Shown here: positions 1 to 6,574 of the stretch, piece by piece | Position numbering within the stretch: position 1 is the first letter of the stretch | How the letters are laid out: each line of letters opens with the position of its first letter | From: an uncultured Megasphaera sp. | Lineage (GTDB): Bacteria; Bacillota; Negativicutes; Veillonellales; Megasphaeraceae | Length of the DNA stretch: 8,513 bases | Assembly: GCA_902464195.1 (NCBI GenBank) | Contig: CABQJB010000090.1 | Location: forward strand, 1 to 8,513 | Direction of reading: 5' to 3' | The notes under the pieces: model-generated | Databases searched by the model: none | Told to the model about the DNA's origin: nothing | The model's input: only the letters and a program-made list of their open reading frames with translations | Translations under genes and position numbers: made by a program

Positions 1-35
1 GTATAAGCCTAAATCCCCCATCTGTCAAGGAGTGG

Positions 36-85
36 TTCGTGGCTCGTGGCTCGTAGAGGCGGGCGCCCCACGTGGGCGCCCCTAC
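36..85 (+). repeat. Heptad repeats plus GC-rich hairpin
   Basis: Three head-to-tail 7-nt units fitting YTCGTRG occupy 36-56. They are followed by two copies of the self-complementary octamer GGGCGCCC (61-68 and 74-81) separated by 5 nt, which form a strong hairpin, and then CTAC (82-85), which matches GTAG at 53-56. The same arrangement of heptads followed by a GC-rich palindrome recurs at 8445-8493, so this is probably one copy of a dispersed genomic repeat. Function unknown; no U-run follows, so it is not a classical terminator. Confidence 0.6.
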
Positions 86-115
86 AGGGCTTTTGCGTAA
101 GGCGTTGTTCGATAT

Positions 116-143
116 GGCACCATATGCAAGGCGGGGTGGTGCC
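116..143. repeat. Short inverted repeat (hairpin)
   Basis: GGCACCA at 116-122 is perfectly complementary to TGGTGCC at 137-143 with a 14-nt loop. It lies in the gene-free stretch 1-388, just left of the direct repeats at 157 and 228. It may be part of the same intergenic element. No function can be assigned. Confidence 0.4.
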
Positions 144-156
144 TCCTAGCCACAAT

Positions 157-180
157 GGACCGCAGGAGCTCAATGACGCG
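157..180 (+). repeat. 24-bp direct repeat, copy 1
   Basis: This 24-bp block, beginning GGACCGCAGGAGCTCAAT, is repeated exactly at 228-251, with starts 71 bp apart. The sequences following the two copies do not match, so this is not simple tandem duplication of a 71-bp unit. The first 18 bases also occur inverted, with one change, at 370-387. Copy 1 could compete with copy 2 for pairing with that inverted copy. Confidence 0.7.
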
Positions 181-227
181 ATACGTCTACGGCCATCGAC
201 TTCTTGGCTTCTACTTACCTGCCCCAA

Positions 228-251
228 GGACCGCAGGAGCTCAATGACGCG
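228..251 (+). repeat. 24-bp direct repeat, copy 2
   Basis: Exact copy of 157-180. Its first 18 bases form the left arm of the long inverted repeat that closes with 370-387. See the 228-387 entry. Confidence 0.7.
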
Positions 252-387
252 GTCAGATTCGCACCGGATTTGCCGGGCTGGCAAGGAGAAAAACGCAGGC
301 ATAGCGGGGCTCTGTCGAGGCTTTTCGACGCAGTCAGGCCGGCAAAGACAAGCGAAGATGACTGCACGAATTGAGCTTCTGCGGTCC
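228..387 (+). other. Candidate structured RNA or degenerate MITE-like element
   Basis: The arms 228-245 and 370-387 are complementary over 18 bp. The only exception is position 237 against 378, which is a G-U wobble in a plus-strand transcript but an A-C mismatch in a minus-strand one. Inside lie hairpins with arms 270-274/280-284, 314-318/325-329 and 330-336/359-365 (the last a perfect 7 bp). The result is a closing stem over several hairpins, about 160 nt long. It ends 1 nt short of the antitoxin stop codon (389-391, minus strand). It could be a small RNA, a 3'-end mRNA structure, or a non-autonomous mobile element with 18-bp terminal repeats. No target duplication is obvious at the flanks. 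I recognise no known RNA family. Confidence 0.35.
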
Positions 388-388
388 G

Positions 389-610
389 TCAAAAAGCATC
401 CCATTCGGCGAAGCGTTCGTTCATGCGTTTTTTCTTGATTTTCTTGGTTTCCGGTTCGGCTGCGGCAAAGGGCATTTTCCCTGCCGCAATGGTCCGTTTA
501 TAAAAGAGTTCAACTGCTTGTTCTTCCGTCAGTCCCAGGCGCTCAAAGATGGCCCGGGCTTTTTTTCTTGTTTCTTCATCCATGCGTTTCATCTCCTTTG
601 CGGTTGTCAT
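389..610 (-). CDS. RelB/DinJ-family antitoxin-like protein, no adjacent toxin
   Basis: A protein of 73 residues from the ATG at 610. The stretch from MDEETRKKA through LGLTEEQAVELF to KMPF matches the RelB/DinJ pattern: a short N-terminal strand, two helices with the conserved LGL turn, and the terminal (I/M)PF motif. Such proteins are ribbon-helix-helix DNA binders that neutralise RelE/YafQ-type RNases. A basic tail follows (KKIKKKR). The start is uncertain. ATG 610 keeps the family's N-terminal strand and has AGGA 5 nt upstream, overlapping cobT by 35 nt. ATG 583 has a stronger AAAGGAG (593-599), overlaps the cobT stop as ATGGATGA, and gives 64 residues. Antitoxins normally precede their toxin, but 1-388 holds no toxin gene, so this is a solitary antitoxin or one that lost its partner. 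It is probably cotranscribed with cobT. Confidence 0.6.
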   Translation of the reverse strand: MTTAKEMKRMDEETRKKARAIFERLGLTEEQAVELFYKRTIAAGKMPFAAAEPETKKIKKKRMNERFAEWDAF

Positions 611-1637
611 GACGGTCCTGGGCTTCCTGATTGATGCCGTCCAGGGTAGCCATGTGCCATACGGCATACATCATAGTCTTCATGAGAATGACGCCCAAGA
701 CGGCCCCTGTCCCTTCGCCCAATGAAAGGCCGGCCTGGATGGGCACGTCATATTCGTCGATACCGCACAGGCGCAGGGCCTGGGCCATGCCGGGCTCCCG
801 GGAAATATGGGACGGCAGGGCATAATCGCGGACAGCCGGGTTCATGGCGATAGCACAGGCCAGGGCCGTCGCCGTAATGAATCCGTCGATATAAAAGGGA
901 ATCCTTTCATCAGCACAGGCCAGCATGGCCCCGCAGAGTGCGGCCAAATCAAAGCCGCCGACACAGCGCAGGGCGTCAGCCGGCGTCACCAGCTGATTTT
1001 CATAGCGCTTAATAGCTTCGGCAATAACGCGGCGCTTGTGGAAAAGCAGCTTATAATTGCCCCGGGCCGAACCGAAGCCGGTCAGCCAGGACATCTTTTT
1101 CGGCGACAGCGCCGTGAGGACGGCGGCAGATGTCGTCGTGTTGCCGATGCCCATTTCCCCAAAAGAGAGGAGATTGATGCCTTCTTTGGCCGCTGCCTGC
1201 ACCCGCTCGCGCCCCGTCGCCATGGCTTGTGCCAGCTCTTCCCGGCTCATAGCCGGTTCGACGGCGAAATTCTTCGTCCCCCTGGAAATCTTGCGGTCCA
1301 GGCCGACGGCATCGTCACTATCGATACCGACATCGACGACTTCATAAGGGATATCCTGGCTGCGGCAGAAGCAGGTCACGGCCGACGTCCCCTGTACCAT
1401 GTGGCAGCTCTGCATATACGTGATATCCGACAGCTGCGCGACGACACCGGCCCGGACGATGCCGTTGTCGGCAGCAAAGATGATGTGCTTCGGCCGCAGT
1501 TCGCGGCGAAAGGTCCCCCAGGCCAATAAAATCTGTTTCGCCTGCTTTTCCAAAAGGCCCAGGCTGCCCGGCGGCTTGGCCAGATTGTCGATCTGGTGCA
1601 GGGCCTGACGCCGGTAATTTTCATAACTCACAGTCAT
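576..1637 (-). CDS. cobT: CobT-family nicotinate-nucleotide:lower-ligand phosphoribosyltransferase
   Basis: A protein of 353 residues, the usual CobT length. The family transfers phosphoribose from nicotinate mononucleotide to the lower-ligand base (dimethylbenzimidazole in classical CobT), giving the alpha-riboside phosphate used in the cobamide nucleotide loop; it is cytosolic. Visible motifs are KPPGSLG near 21-27, ADNGI at 56-60, the signature GEMGIGNTTTSAAV at 160-173, and LGEGTGA at 306-312 with E308 as the likely catalytic glutamate. The start at 1637 has a GAGGGAAGG ribosome binding site. The lower-ligand pocket segment around 66-87 departs from the usual CobT pattern (TYMQ where TWQM-like is typical), so the natural base may not be dimethylbenzimidazole. 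It is the first gene of a two-gene unit with the antitoxin-like gene and is divergent from the LacI-type regulator. No cobalamin riboswitch is visible upstream. Confidence 0.9.
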   Translation of the reverse strand: MTVSYENYRRQALHQIDNLAKPPGSLGLLEKQAKQILLAWGTFRRELRPKHIIFAADNGIVRAGVVAQLSDITYMQSCHMVQGTSAVTCFCRSQDIPYEVVDVGIDSDDAVGLDRKISRGTKNFAVEPAMSREELAQAMATGRERVQAAAKEGINLLSFGEMGIGNTTTSAAVLTALSPKKMSWLTGFGSARGNYKLLFHKRRVIAEAIKRYENQLVTPADALRCVGGFDLAALCGAMLACADERIPFYIDGFITATALACAIAMNPAVRDYALPSHISREPGMAQALRLCGIDEYDVPIQAGLSLGEGTGAVLGVILMKTMMYAVWHMATLDGINQEAQDRHDNRKGDETHG

Positions 1638-1658
1638 ACCTTCCCTCTTTTCTCATCT

Positions 1659-1700
1659 GAATCGATTCTATTTTACCATGATTGCCAATGATTCGCGAAT
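1659..1700 (-). promoter_or_regulatory. Candidate cobT promoter flanked by two CG-centred palindromes
   Basis: Read on the minus strand, TAAAAT at 1670-1675 is a plausible -10 box about 35 bp before the cobT start. Perfect 10-bp palindromes sit on both sides: GAATCGATTC at 1659-1668 near the expected transcription start, and ATTCGCGAAT at 1691-1700 where the -35 box would lie. Their centres are 32 bp apart, about three helical turns. No good -35 box is seen. CG-centred palindromes are typical LacI-family operators, and such a regulator is encoded next door, so control by it is a reasonable inference. Confidence 0.4.
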
Positions 1701-1750
1701 GACACTAAAAATGAATATTTGTTCATCCTGTAACACGGATTTCCTTGAAA

Positions 1751-1758
1751 AAACGTTT
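1751..1758. promoter_or_regulatory. Possible third LacI-type half-symmetric site
   Basis: AAACGTTT is a perfect 8-bp palindrome with a central CG, 39 bp upstream of the GTG start of the LacI-family gene. It abuts a TTGAAA (1745-1750) that could be a -35 box, though no convincing -10 follows at the right distance. It could serve autoregulation. It is short, so chance occurrence in AT-rich DNA is possible. Confidence 0.25.
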
Positions 1759-1784
1759 AATTTATGTCAAAATAAAAGTAGAGT

Positions 1785-1790
1785 GGAGGT
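1785..1790 (+). promoter_or_regulatory. Ribosome binding site deciding the GTG start
   Basis: GGAGGT lies 7 nt before the GTG at 1798. This fixes the regulator start there rather than at the in-frame ATG at 1678, which lacks a comparable site and would add 40 residues absent from the LacI family. Confidence 0.8.
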
Positions 1791-1797
1791 GGCCATC

Positions 1798-2811
1798 GTG
1801 TCCACAATTAAAGACATTGCCAAAGCTGCTGGCGTTTCCATCGCCACCGTTTCCATTGTCTTGAACGGCAAAGGCCGGGAACGGAAAATCTCGCAGGAAA
1901 CACAACAGCGTATATACAAAATTGCACAAGACCTGAATTACGTCCCCAACCAGTCGGCAAAAAAACTGCGGTCGGCTAAAAAGGACAGTTATGCCATTGC
2001 CTTCTACTGGGCAACGGACTTCCGTATCAATTACCTGGCCCGCATCACCCTTGGTATCCAGGAAGAAATCATGAAACAGGACAAAGCCATTCATCTGACC
2101 GTCGTCCCTTACAAGGTCGACCAGCTGCAGAAACAGCTCGAAGCCATGCAGAATGAATTTTTCAACGGCATCATCATCGCTAATATGTCCAATAAGGATA
2201 TGGACTACCTCAATTCCATCCATATCCCTTGTCCTGTCGTCCTCTTTAACCGGGAATCGGATAAATACAGCAGCGTCACCATGGACAACTATACGATTGG
2301 CTGCAACGTCGCCCGTCACTTCCTGGACAAAGGGATTTTTGACGCCGGCGTCCTGACCCATGACACATCGTTCCCGATCATGCGCACGTGGATGCAGGGC
2401 TTCCTCGACACCTTCGCCAAGGCCGGCCACACCGTTCCGGAAGAAAACATCATCCTCTGCGATACGTCGTCATCGAGCGCCGTAGAAGCTACGAAAAAGC
2501 TCTACGAAGAAAAACGGATGCCCCGGGCTATGTTCTGTGAATCCGACGTCCTGGCTCACGGTATGCTCTACGCCTGCCATGAACTGGGCATCTCGATTCC
2601 GCAGGACGTAGAAGTCTTCACCATCGGGATCAACATGGCGCAGCTCAACGATTACGCCATCCCATCCCTGTCCCGCGTCGACATCCCCATGGGTGAAATC
2701 GGCCAGCACTGTCTGCACCTCATGGTCGACCTCATCGAAAAGAAAAAACCGAATCCTACGGTCCAGTTCGTAGAAGGAAAAGAAATCATCGGCCAATCAT
2801 CCCCGCGGTAG
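1798..2811 (+). CDS. LacI-family transcriptional regulator
   Basis: A protein of 337 residues, the normal LacI-family length, starting at GTG 1798. The N-terminal helix-turn-helix (STIKDIAKAAGVSIATVSIVLN, residues 2-23) begins at the usual family position. It is followed by the third helix and the hinge (LNYVPNQSAKKLRS), whose Leu normally inserts into the central CG step of the operator. The rest is a periplasmic-binding-protein-like effector domain, including the VVLFNRE, VTMDNYTIG and CESDVLAHGML segments. Family members are usually repressors responding to a sugar or nucleoside, but the ligand here cannot be read from sequence and there is no transporter or sugar enzyme beside it. Divergent from cobT across a 160-bp gap holding CG-centred palindromes, it may control itself, cobT, or distant genes. 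It ends in an intrinsic terminator. Confidence 0.9.
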   Translation: MSTIKDIAKAAGVSIATVSIVLNGKGRERKISQETQQRIYKIAQDLNYVPNQSAKKLRSAKKDSYAIAFYWATDFRINYLARITLGIQEEIMKQDKAIHLTVVPYKVDQLQKQLEAMQNEFFNGIIIANMSNKDMDYLNSIHIPCPVVLFNRESDKYSSVTMDNYTIGCNVARHFLDKGIFDAGVLTHDTSFPIMRTWMQGFLDTFAKAGHTVPEENIILCDTSSSSAVEATKKLYEEKRMPRAMFCESDVLAHGMLYACHELGISIPQDVEVFTIGINMAQLNDYAIPSLSRVDIPMGEIGQHCLHLMVDLIEKKKPNPTVQFVEGKEIIGQSSPR

Positions 2812-2818
2812 GAAATGT

Positions 2819-2853
2819 AAAAAGGCGCTGTCATATGAAGACAGCGCCTTTTT
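2819..2853 (+). terminator. Intrinsic bidirectional terminator
   Basis: A perfect 14-bp inverted repeat (arms 2819-2832 and 2840-2853) with a GC-rich core, GGCGCTGTC, and a 7-nt loop. It has an A-run on the left and a T-run on the right, so a U-tail follows the stem on either strand. It begins 8 bp after the regulator stop codon. It can also stop transcription arriving from selA on the other strand. Confidence 0.93.
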
Positions 2854-2861
2854 GAGTATTA

Positions 2862-2940
2862 AGTTTGCAGTTTGTAGTGAAGTTTTTTTAATTCAAAACC
2901 CTCTTCTACAAACTACAAACTCCGTACTACAAACTATAAA
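2862..2940 (-). repeat. Degenerate heptad repeats forming an inverted repeat
   Basis: Positions 2906-2940 are five consecutive 7-nt units, mostly CTACAAA (reverse complement TTTGTAG). Positions 2864-2877 hold two units in the opposite orientation, TTTGCAG and TTTGTAG. The 16-nt arms 2862-2877 and 2906-2921 pair with one imperfection, which is a G-U wobble in minus-strand RNA. The unit matches the heptads at both window ends under a common YTYGTRG consensus. It lies between convergent lacI-type and selA genes and may form the 3' end of the selA transcript. Beyond this and the terminator, 2812-2984 holds nothing else clear. Confidence 0.6.
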
Positions 2941-2959
2941 GAACGGCCCGCTCATACAT
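2927..2959 (-). other. Ten-codon ORF after selA, possible truncated gene start
   Basis: Reading on from selA, a GGAGG is followed 11 nt later by an ATG at 2959. This opens a 10-codon frame (MYERAVLYSL) that stops inside the heptad repeats. It could be the stump of a former operon gene interrupted by the repeat, or simply chance. The spacing is long for a ribosome binding site and the peptide is not recognised. Confidence 0.12.
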
Positions 2960-2984
2960 GATGGCAGAAACCTCCACGTGACGC

Positions 2985-4382
2985 TCAAACTCCCAAAGCC
3001 GCCCGCACGATGCGGGTGACGTCCTGGAACTCGTCGTCACCGATGGTGCGCAAGGACAGGACGACGGCGTTGTACTGGACGCGGGCGATGATGGGGATGT
3101 CGGCCTGGCGCAGGCGTCGTTCCATTTCTTCAGGGGTTATGTCATCGGCTTCAATAATCAGGGCCCATCCCGGCAGGACGGCATCGGGACAGGCACCGCC
3201 GCCGACGCAGTCATCTACGCGGCGCAGGGAGACGCAGGCCGGCAGGTCATCTGTATGCAGGATCTGCCGCAACCGTTCCGCCCGTTCCCGCGTCTCTTTC
3301 TCCGTCTGGGCCAGGCAGCGCAGGGTCGGGATATCACGGATACCCGTACCATCTCGATAGGCCTGCAAGGTCCCTTGCAAACCGGCCAGGGTCATCTTAT
3401 CGACACGCAGGGCCCGCAGCAGGGGATGGTGTTTCATAGCTTCCAAATAAGCGGCTTTGCCGACGATGATACCCGCCTGTGGGCCGCCCAGGAGCTTGTC
3501 ACCGCTAAAGGTCACGATATCGCAGCCAGCGTCCAGCACTTCACGGACCGTCGGTTCATGGGGCAGTCCCCATTCGGCCAAATCGACGAACAAACCGCTG
3601 CCTACATCGTTGATACAGGGCAGGCCGTGGTCATGGGCCAGGCGGGCCAGGTCCGAAGCCGGGACGCTCTCTGTAAAGCCGATGATGCGGTAATTACTGG
3701 TGTGGACTTTCATGAGGGCCGCCGTATCTTCGCCGATGGCCCGTTCATAGTCAGCCAGATGGGTCTTGTTGGTCGTACCGACTTCGCGGATACGGCCGCC
3801 GCTCTGTTCGATGACGTCGGGAATCCGGAAGGAGCCGCCGATTTCAACGAGTTCCCCCCGCGACACGACGACTTCCCGGCCAGTGACCATGCTGGCCAGA
3901 GTCAAGAGGACGGCAGCAGCATTGTTATTGACGACGATGGCATCTTCGGCACCGGTCAATTCACAGAGGAGTTCCCGGACATGGTCATAGCGCGACCCCC
4001 GCTTGCCGGAAGCCAGGTCATATTCCAAATTGCTGTAATGGCAGGCCAGACCGGCAATGTGACGGGCCAGGTCCGGACTGAAAATGGCACGGCCCAGGTT
4101 CGTATGCAGGACCGTCCCGGTGGCATTGATGACCCGGCGCAGATGGCCCGTTTCTTCTGCCTGCAGGCGGGAGACGACGGCCTGGTCGAAGGCATCGCCG
4201 GAAAAAGGCTGATCCCACTGCCCGGCCAAGATGGCCTGGCGCCGTTCATCCAGTACGGCTCGGACAGCATTTCGGACAGCCTGGCGCGATTTCCGCGCCT
4301 GCCAGTCCCGCAGTACCGGCCGTTGCAGTAAATGGTCTACATCGGGCAGCTGGCGGAGCAGCTGCTGTCGTTCTTCATTCAT
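2985..4382 (-). CDS. selA: L-seryl-tRNA(Sec) selenium transferase SelA
   Basis: A protein of 465 residues, against about 463 in E. coli. SelA is a cytosolic PLP enzyme that converts Ser-tRNA(Sec) to Sec-tRNA(Sec) using selenophosphate from SelD. The N-terminal tRNA-binding part shows LPDVDHLLQRP (12-22). The conserved RRVINATGTVLHTNLGRA runs from 82 to 99, with VNNNAAAVLL (151-160), SRGELVEIGGSFRIPDV (174-190) and GTTNKTHL (202-209). The PLP lysine is K296 in SGDKLLGGPQAG. The start at ATG 4382 has GGGGAG 7 nt upstream and overlaps the selB stop by 8 nt (ATGAATGA), indicating translational coupling. The open frame continues further upstream, but only through selB-coding sequence. SelA is the last gene of the operon. 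No key residue appears missing. Confidence 0.96.
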   Translation of the reverse strand: MNEERQQLLRQLPDVDHLLQRPVLRDWQARKSRQAVRNAVRAVLDERRQAILAGQWDQPFSGDAFDQAVVSRLQAEETGHLRRVINATGTVLHTNLGRAIFSPDLARHIAGLACHYSNLEYDLASGKRGSRYDHVRELLCELTGAEDAIVVNNNAAAVLLTLASMVTGREVVVSRGELVEIGGSFRIPDVIEQSGGRIREVGTTNKTHLADYERAIGEDTAALMKVHTSNYRIIGFTESVPASDLARLAHDHGLPCINDVGSGLFVDLAEWGLPHEPTVREVLDAGCDIVTFSGDKLLGGPQAGIIVGKAAYLEAMKHHPLLRALRVDKMTLAGLQGTLQAYRDGTGIRDIPTLRCLAQTEKETRERAERLRQILHTDDLPACVSLRRVDDCVGGGACPDAVLPGWALIIEADDITPEEMERRLRQADIPIIARVQYNAVVLSLRTIGDDEFQDVTRIVRAALGV

Positions 4383-6297
4383 GGTCATTCTCCCCTTTGG
4401 CTTCATATTTCCGGGCCGCCGGCCCGGCCAGGCGGCCGTCGCCGGTGCGGCGGGTAATGCCGCAGCGGTCCATATATTCCAGGATGAGCAGGGCCTGCTG
4501 ACGGCTGATTCCCAGGGCATCACGGAAATCGCCCAGCGTCAGCAGGTGCCCCGTCTGGAGATACTGGCAGATTTTTTCTGCAGCTTTCATCATATAGCGC
4601 TTTGACAAGATGAAATCAGGCGATAGAAAGACGAGGCTCTTGCCGTTGAGGGCATCGGCGACGGCCTGCGCTTCCCGGCCCAAAGCCAGGACATCGCGGA
4701 CCGGGACGGGCACATAGCCGCTGTGATCCAGCTTCTTCTCGATAGCCGACTGTAATTTCCGCTGAGACGGAGAAAAAGTGATGCGGAATTGTTTCGCCGC
4801 TACACACTGACGTGACAGGCGGCAGACGCCGCCAGCCGTCAGCAGCCGCAGCAGGGCCGTACCATCGTTTTCATCGAGGTGCAGGCGGCTGCGGAAGGCC
4901 GGCTGGGGAATCCCCGGCTGAAGCGGTTTCTCTCTATGATAGGCCAGGAGGACTTGCAGGGCCTTGGCCTGCCAGGCTTTATAGACGTCGCCGTGGATGT
5001 AGCCCTGGCGGGTCCGGCGGACAGTCCCGCTTTGCCGCAAATGGTCCAGGGACAGCTCCACCTTGTCCATAGGCAGGTCCGTCGCCCCGGCAATGACGTC
5101 AGCCTGGGTAAAGGGGACCTGGCGCAGACGCAGGAAACCGGCGACGACGTCGTCCGTCAGGCCGGCATCACGGGCTTCCAGGCCCATCACGACGTCGTCT
5201 TTGAAGCGGCGGTGCTTCTGAGGATGGGCGTCGAGAATTTCCCCGCCGGCTACGGTATGCATGGGCGAAAAGGTCCGCAAGATGAAACGGTCCCCAGCTT
5301 TGACATAGATTTCATCCTGCTCCAGGCGCAACTGCAAAAAGCCTTCCGTCCCCGGCGCAATCTGTTCGGCCCCTAAAGGCACGATTCGGGCCATGACTTC
5401 CCGCGTTCCGACGAGTAGGCGCATGCGCTGCCATAAAAAGAGGGGTTGTGCATCGGCCAGGCAGGTCACTTTGACATCGACCATCCGCGTCGCTGCAAAA
5501 TCCGGCGCCGTACAGAGGACGTCGCCGCGATGGATGGCACCACAGGAAATACCTGCCAGATTAAGTGCCGTCCGCTGCGGCGGGTCTGCCCGCAGGACAT
5601 CCTGCTCGTGGACCTGCATATTGCGGATCCGCAGGCGCCGGCCGCCGGGATAGAGCCAGACTTCGCGGCCACTCATCATGGGGCCATCGATGAGGGTCCC
5701 CGTAACGATGGTCCCAAAGCCCTTGATGGAGAACGACCGGTCGACGTTGAGGCGCCCCATCCCCTGGGCTGTTTCTCTAGGCAGGGTCGCTGCCATAGCT
5801 TGGATTTCATCGACCAGTTCCGTCAGGCCGCGGCCGCTGACGGCATCGGTGACGACGACCGGTGCCCCTTCGGCTGCCGTATCGGCCAGGTTCTGGCGGA
5901 TATCCTGCAAGGTCAGGCCCAGCAGCATGTCGTCGACAGTATCGGCCTTGGTGACGACGATGATGAATTTATGCACGCCAAGAAGGGTCAAAATGTCGAG
6001 ATGTTCTTTCGTCTGCGGCATGACCCCTTCATTGGCATCGACGACGAGCAGGACCAGATTGAGGCCCGGCAGGCCGGCTACCATATTCTTTATGAACTTT
6101 TCATGACCCGGTACATCGACGATACCCGCCCGCGTACCATCGGGCAGGTCGAGCCAGGCAAAACCCAGGTTGATCGTCAATCCCCGTTTCTTTTCTTCCG
6201 CTGTCGTATCCGTATCGATCCCGGTCAGGGCCCGGACCAGCGTCGTCTTGCCATGATCGACATGGCCGGCTGTGCCGATGACGATATGTCTGGCCAT
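4375..6297 (-). CDS. selB: Selenocysteine-specific elongation factor SelB
   Basis: A protein of 640 residues. SelB is a GTPase that brings Sec-tRNA(Sec) to ribosomes paused at UGA beside a SECIS hairpin. The EF-Tu-like G domain shows G1 GHVDHGKT (11-18), the switch I segment RGLTINLGF (38-46), G3 DVPGH (61-65) and G4 TKAD (116-119; SelB proteins commonly have TKAD rather than NKAD). Two beta-barrel domains follow at roughly 176-260 and 270-357. The C-terminal part from about 370 consists of winged-helix repeats, which in the family bind SECIS RNA; the last contains ISRQQALLILEYMDRCGITRR. The start at ATG 6297 has GAAGAG 8 nt upstream and lies 4 nt after the preceding stop codon. The frame is open upstream, but the added residues match no SelB. 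Overlap with selA couples the two. Confidence 0.96.
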   Translation of the reverse strand: MARHIVIGTAGHVDHGKTTLVRALTGIDTDTTAEEKKRGLTINLGFAWLDLPDGTRAGIVDVPGHEKFIKNMVAGLPGLNLVLLVVDANEGVMPQTKEHLDILTLLGVHKFIIVVTKADTVDDMLLGLTLQDIRQNLADTAAEGAPVVVTDAVSGRGLTELVDEIQAMAATLPRETAQGMGRLNVDRSFSIKGFGTIVTGTLIDGPMMSGREVWLYPGGRRLRIRNMQVHEQDVLRADPPQRTALNLAGISCGAIHRGDVLCTAPDFAATRMVDVKVTCLADAQPLFLWQRMRLLVGTREVMARIVPLGAEQIAPGTEGFLQLRLEQDEIYVKAGDRFILRTFSPMHTVAGGEILDAHPQKHRRFKDDVVMGLEARDAGLTDDVVAGFLRLRQVPFTQADVIAGATDLPMDKVELSLDHLRQSGTVRRTRQGYIHGDVYKAWQAKALQVLLAYHREKPLQPGIPQPAFRSRLHLDENDGTALLRLLTAGGVCRLSRQCVAAKQFRITFSPSQRKLQSAIEKKLDHSGYVPVPVRDVLALGREAQAVADALNGKSLVFLSPDFILSKRYMMKAAEKICQYLQTGHLLTLGDFRDALGISRQQALLILEYMDRCGITRRTGDGRLAGPAARKYEAKGENDHE

Positions 6298-6301
6298 AAT
6301 A

Positions 6302-6574
6302 TCACTCTTCTCTGATTTTAGTATACGTAACGGCCAGGCCCTGGCGGCAGGCATGATATAAAGCGGCCCATGGCAGCCCCTTCTCGTCAAGGAGGGCTGT
6401 CAGGGCCGCTTCATCGGCCAGTTCATAGCGCAGGGAAAAACCGCATGACGCGTCGAGCTTCCCCGGCGTCGGAATGATGCGCACGGCCAGGCCGGCTGCT
6501 TTTGCCAGCTTTTCGCCTTCCATGGCCTGTCGCGTCGACGGCACCAGGACGACACCATAGACTGCCCCTGCCAT
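6302..6574 (-). CDS. DUF3343 putative Se/S carrier-like protein
   Basis: A small protein of 90 residues. The central VRIIPTPGKLDASCGFSLRY (about 31-50) matches the DUF3343 pattern, in which a Pro-Thr-Pro segment is followed by a Ser-Cys-Gly motif; the key cysteine is C44. DUF3343 proteins are often annotated as putative selenium/sulfur carriers because they occur with YedF/TusA-like and selenium genes, but the biochemical role is not established. Here it sits directly before selB. Its ATG overlaps the upstream stop by one base (TGATG), and its stop lies 4 nt before the selB start, so it is firmly in the operon. A role handing selenium to SelD, or in sensing selenium, is inference. No signal peptide or membrane segment is visible. 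Confidence 0.8.
   Translation of the reverse strand: MAGAVYGVVLVPSTRQAMEGEKLAKAAGLAVRIIPTPGKLDASCGFSLRYELADEAALTALLDEKGLPWAALYHACRQGLAVTYTKIREE

Noticed and set aside
9..404. Minus-strand 131-codon frame downstream of the antitoxin, possible toxin
   Set aside because: The composition is Arg/Cys/Pro-rich with no RelE/YafQ motif, it runs through hairpins and direct repeats, and it overlaps the antitoxin end. It is best read as chance.
46..438. Plus-strand 130-codon frame over the same repeats
   Set aside because: Translation follows the repeats and matches no protein pattern. It has no ribosome binding site.
1678..1797. Upstream ATG (1678) as start of the LacI-family protein
   Set aside because: It would add 40 residues unlike the family. 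The helix-turn-helix begins right after the GTG at 1798, which has a GGAGGT site.
1638..1797. Cobalamin riboswitch upstream of cobT
   Set aside because: No B12-box or other conserved riboswitch segment is visible, and the gap is short and AT-rich.
3255..4331. Long plus-strand frame opposite selA
   Set aside because: It is an antisense shadow of a GC-rich gene. selA has full-length family motifs and a coupled start.
5446..6315. Long plus-strand frame opposite selB
   Set aside because: Antisense shadow; it lies over the conserved SelB GTPase motifs.
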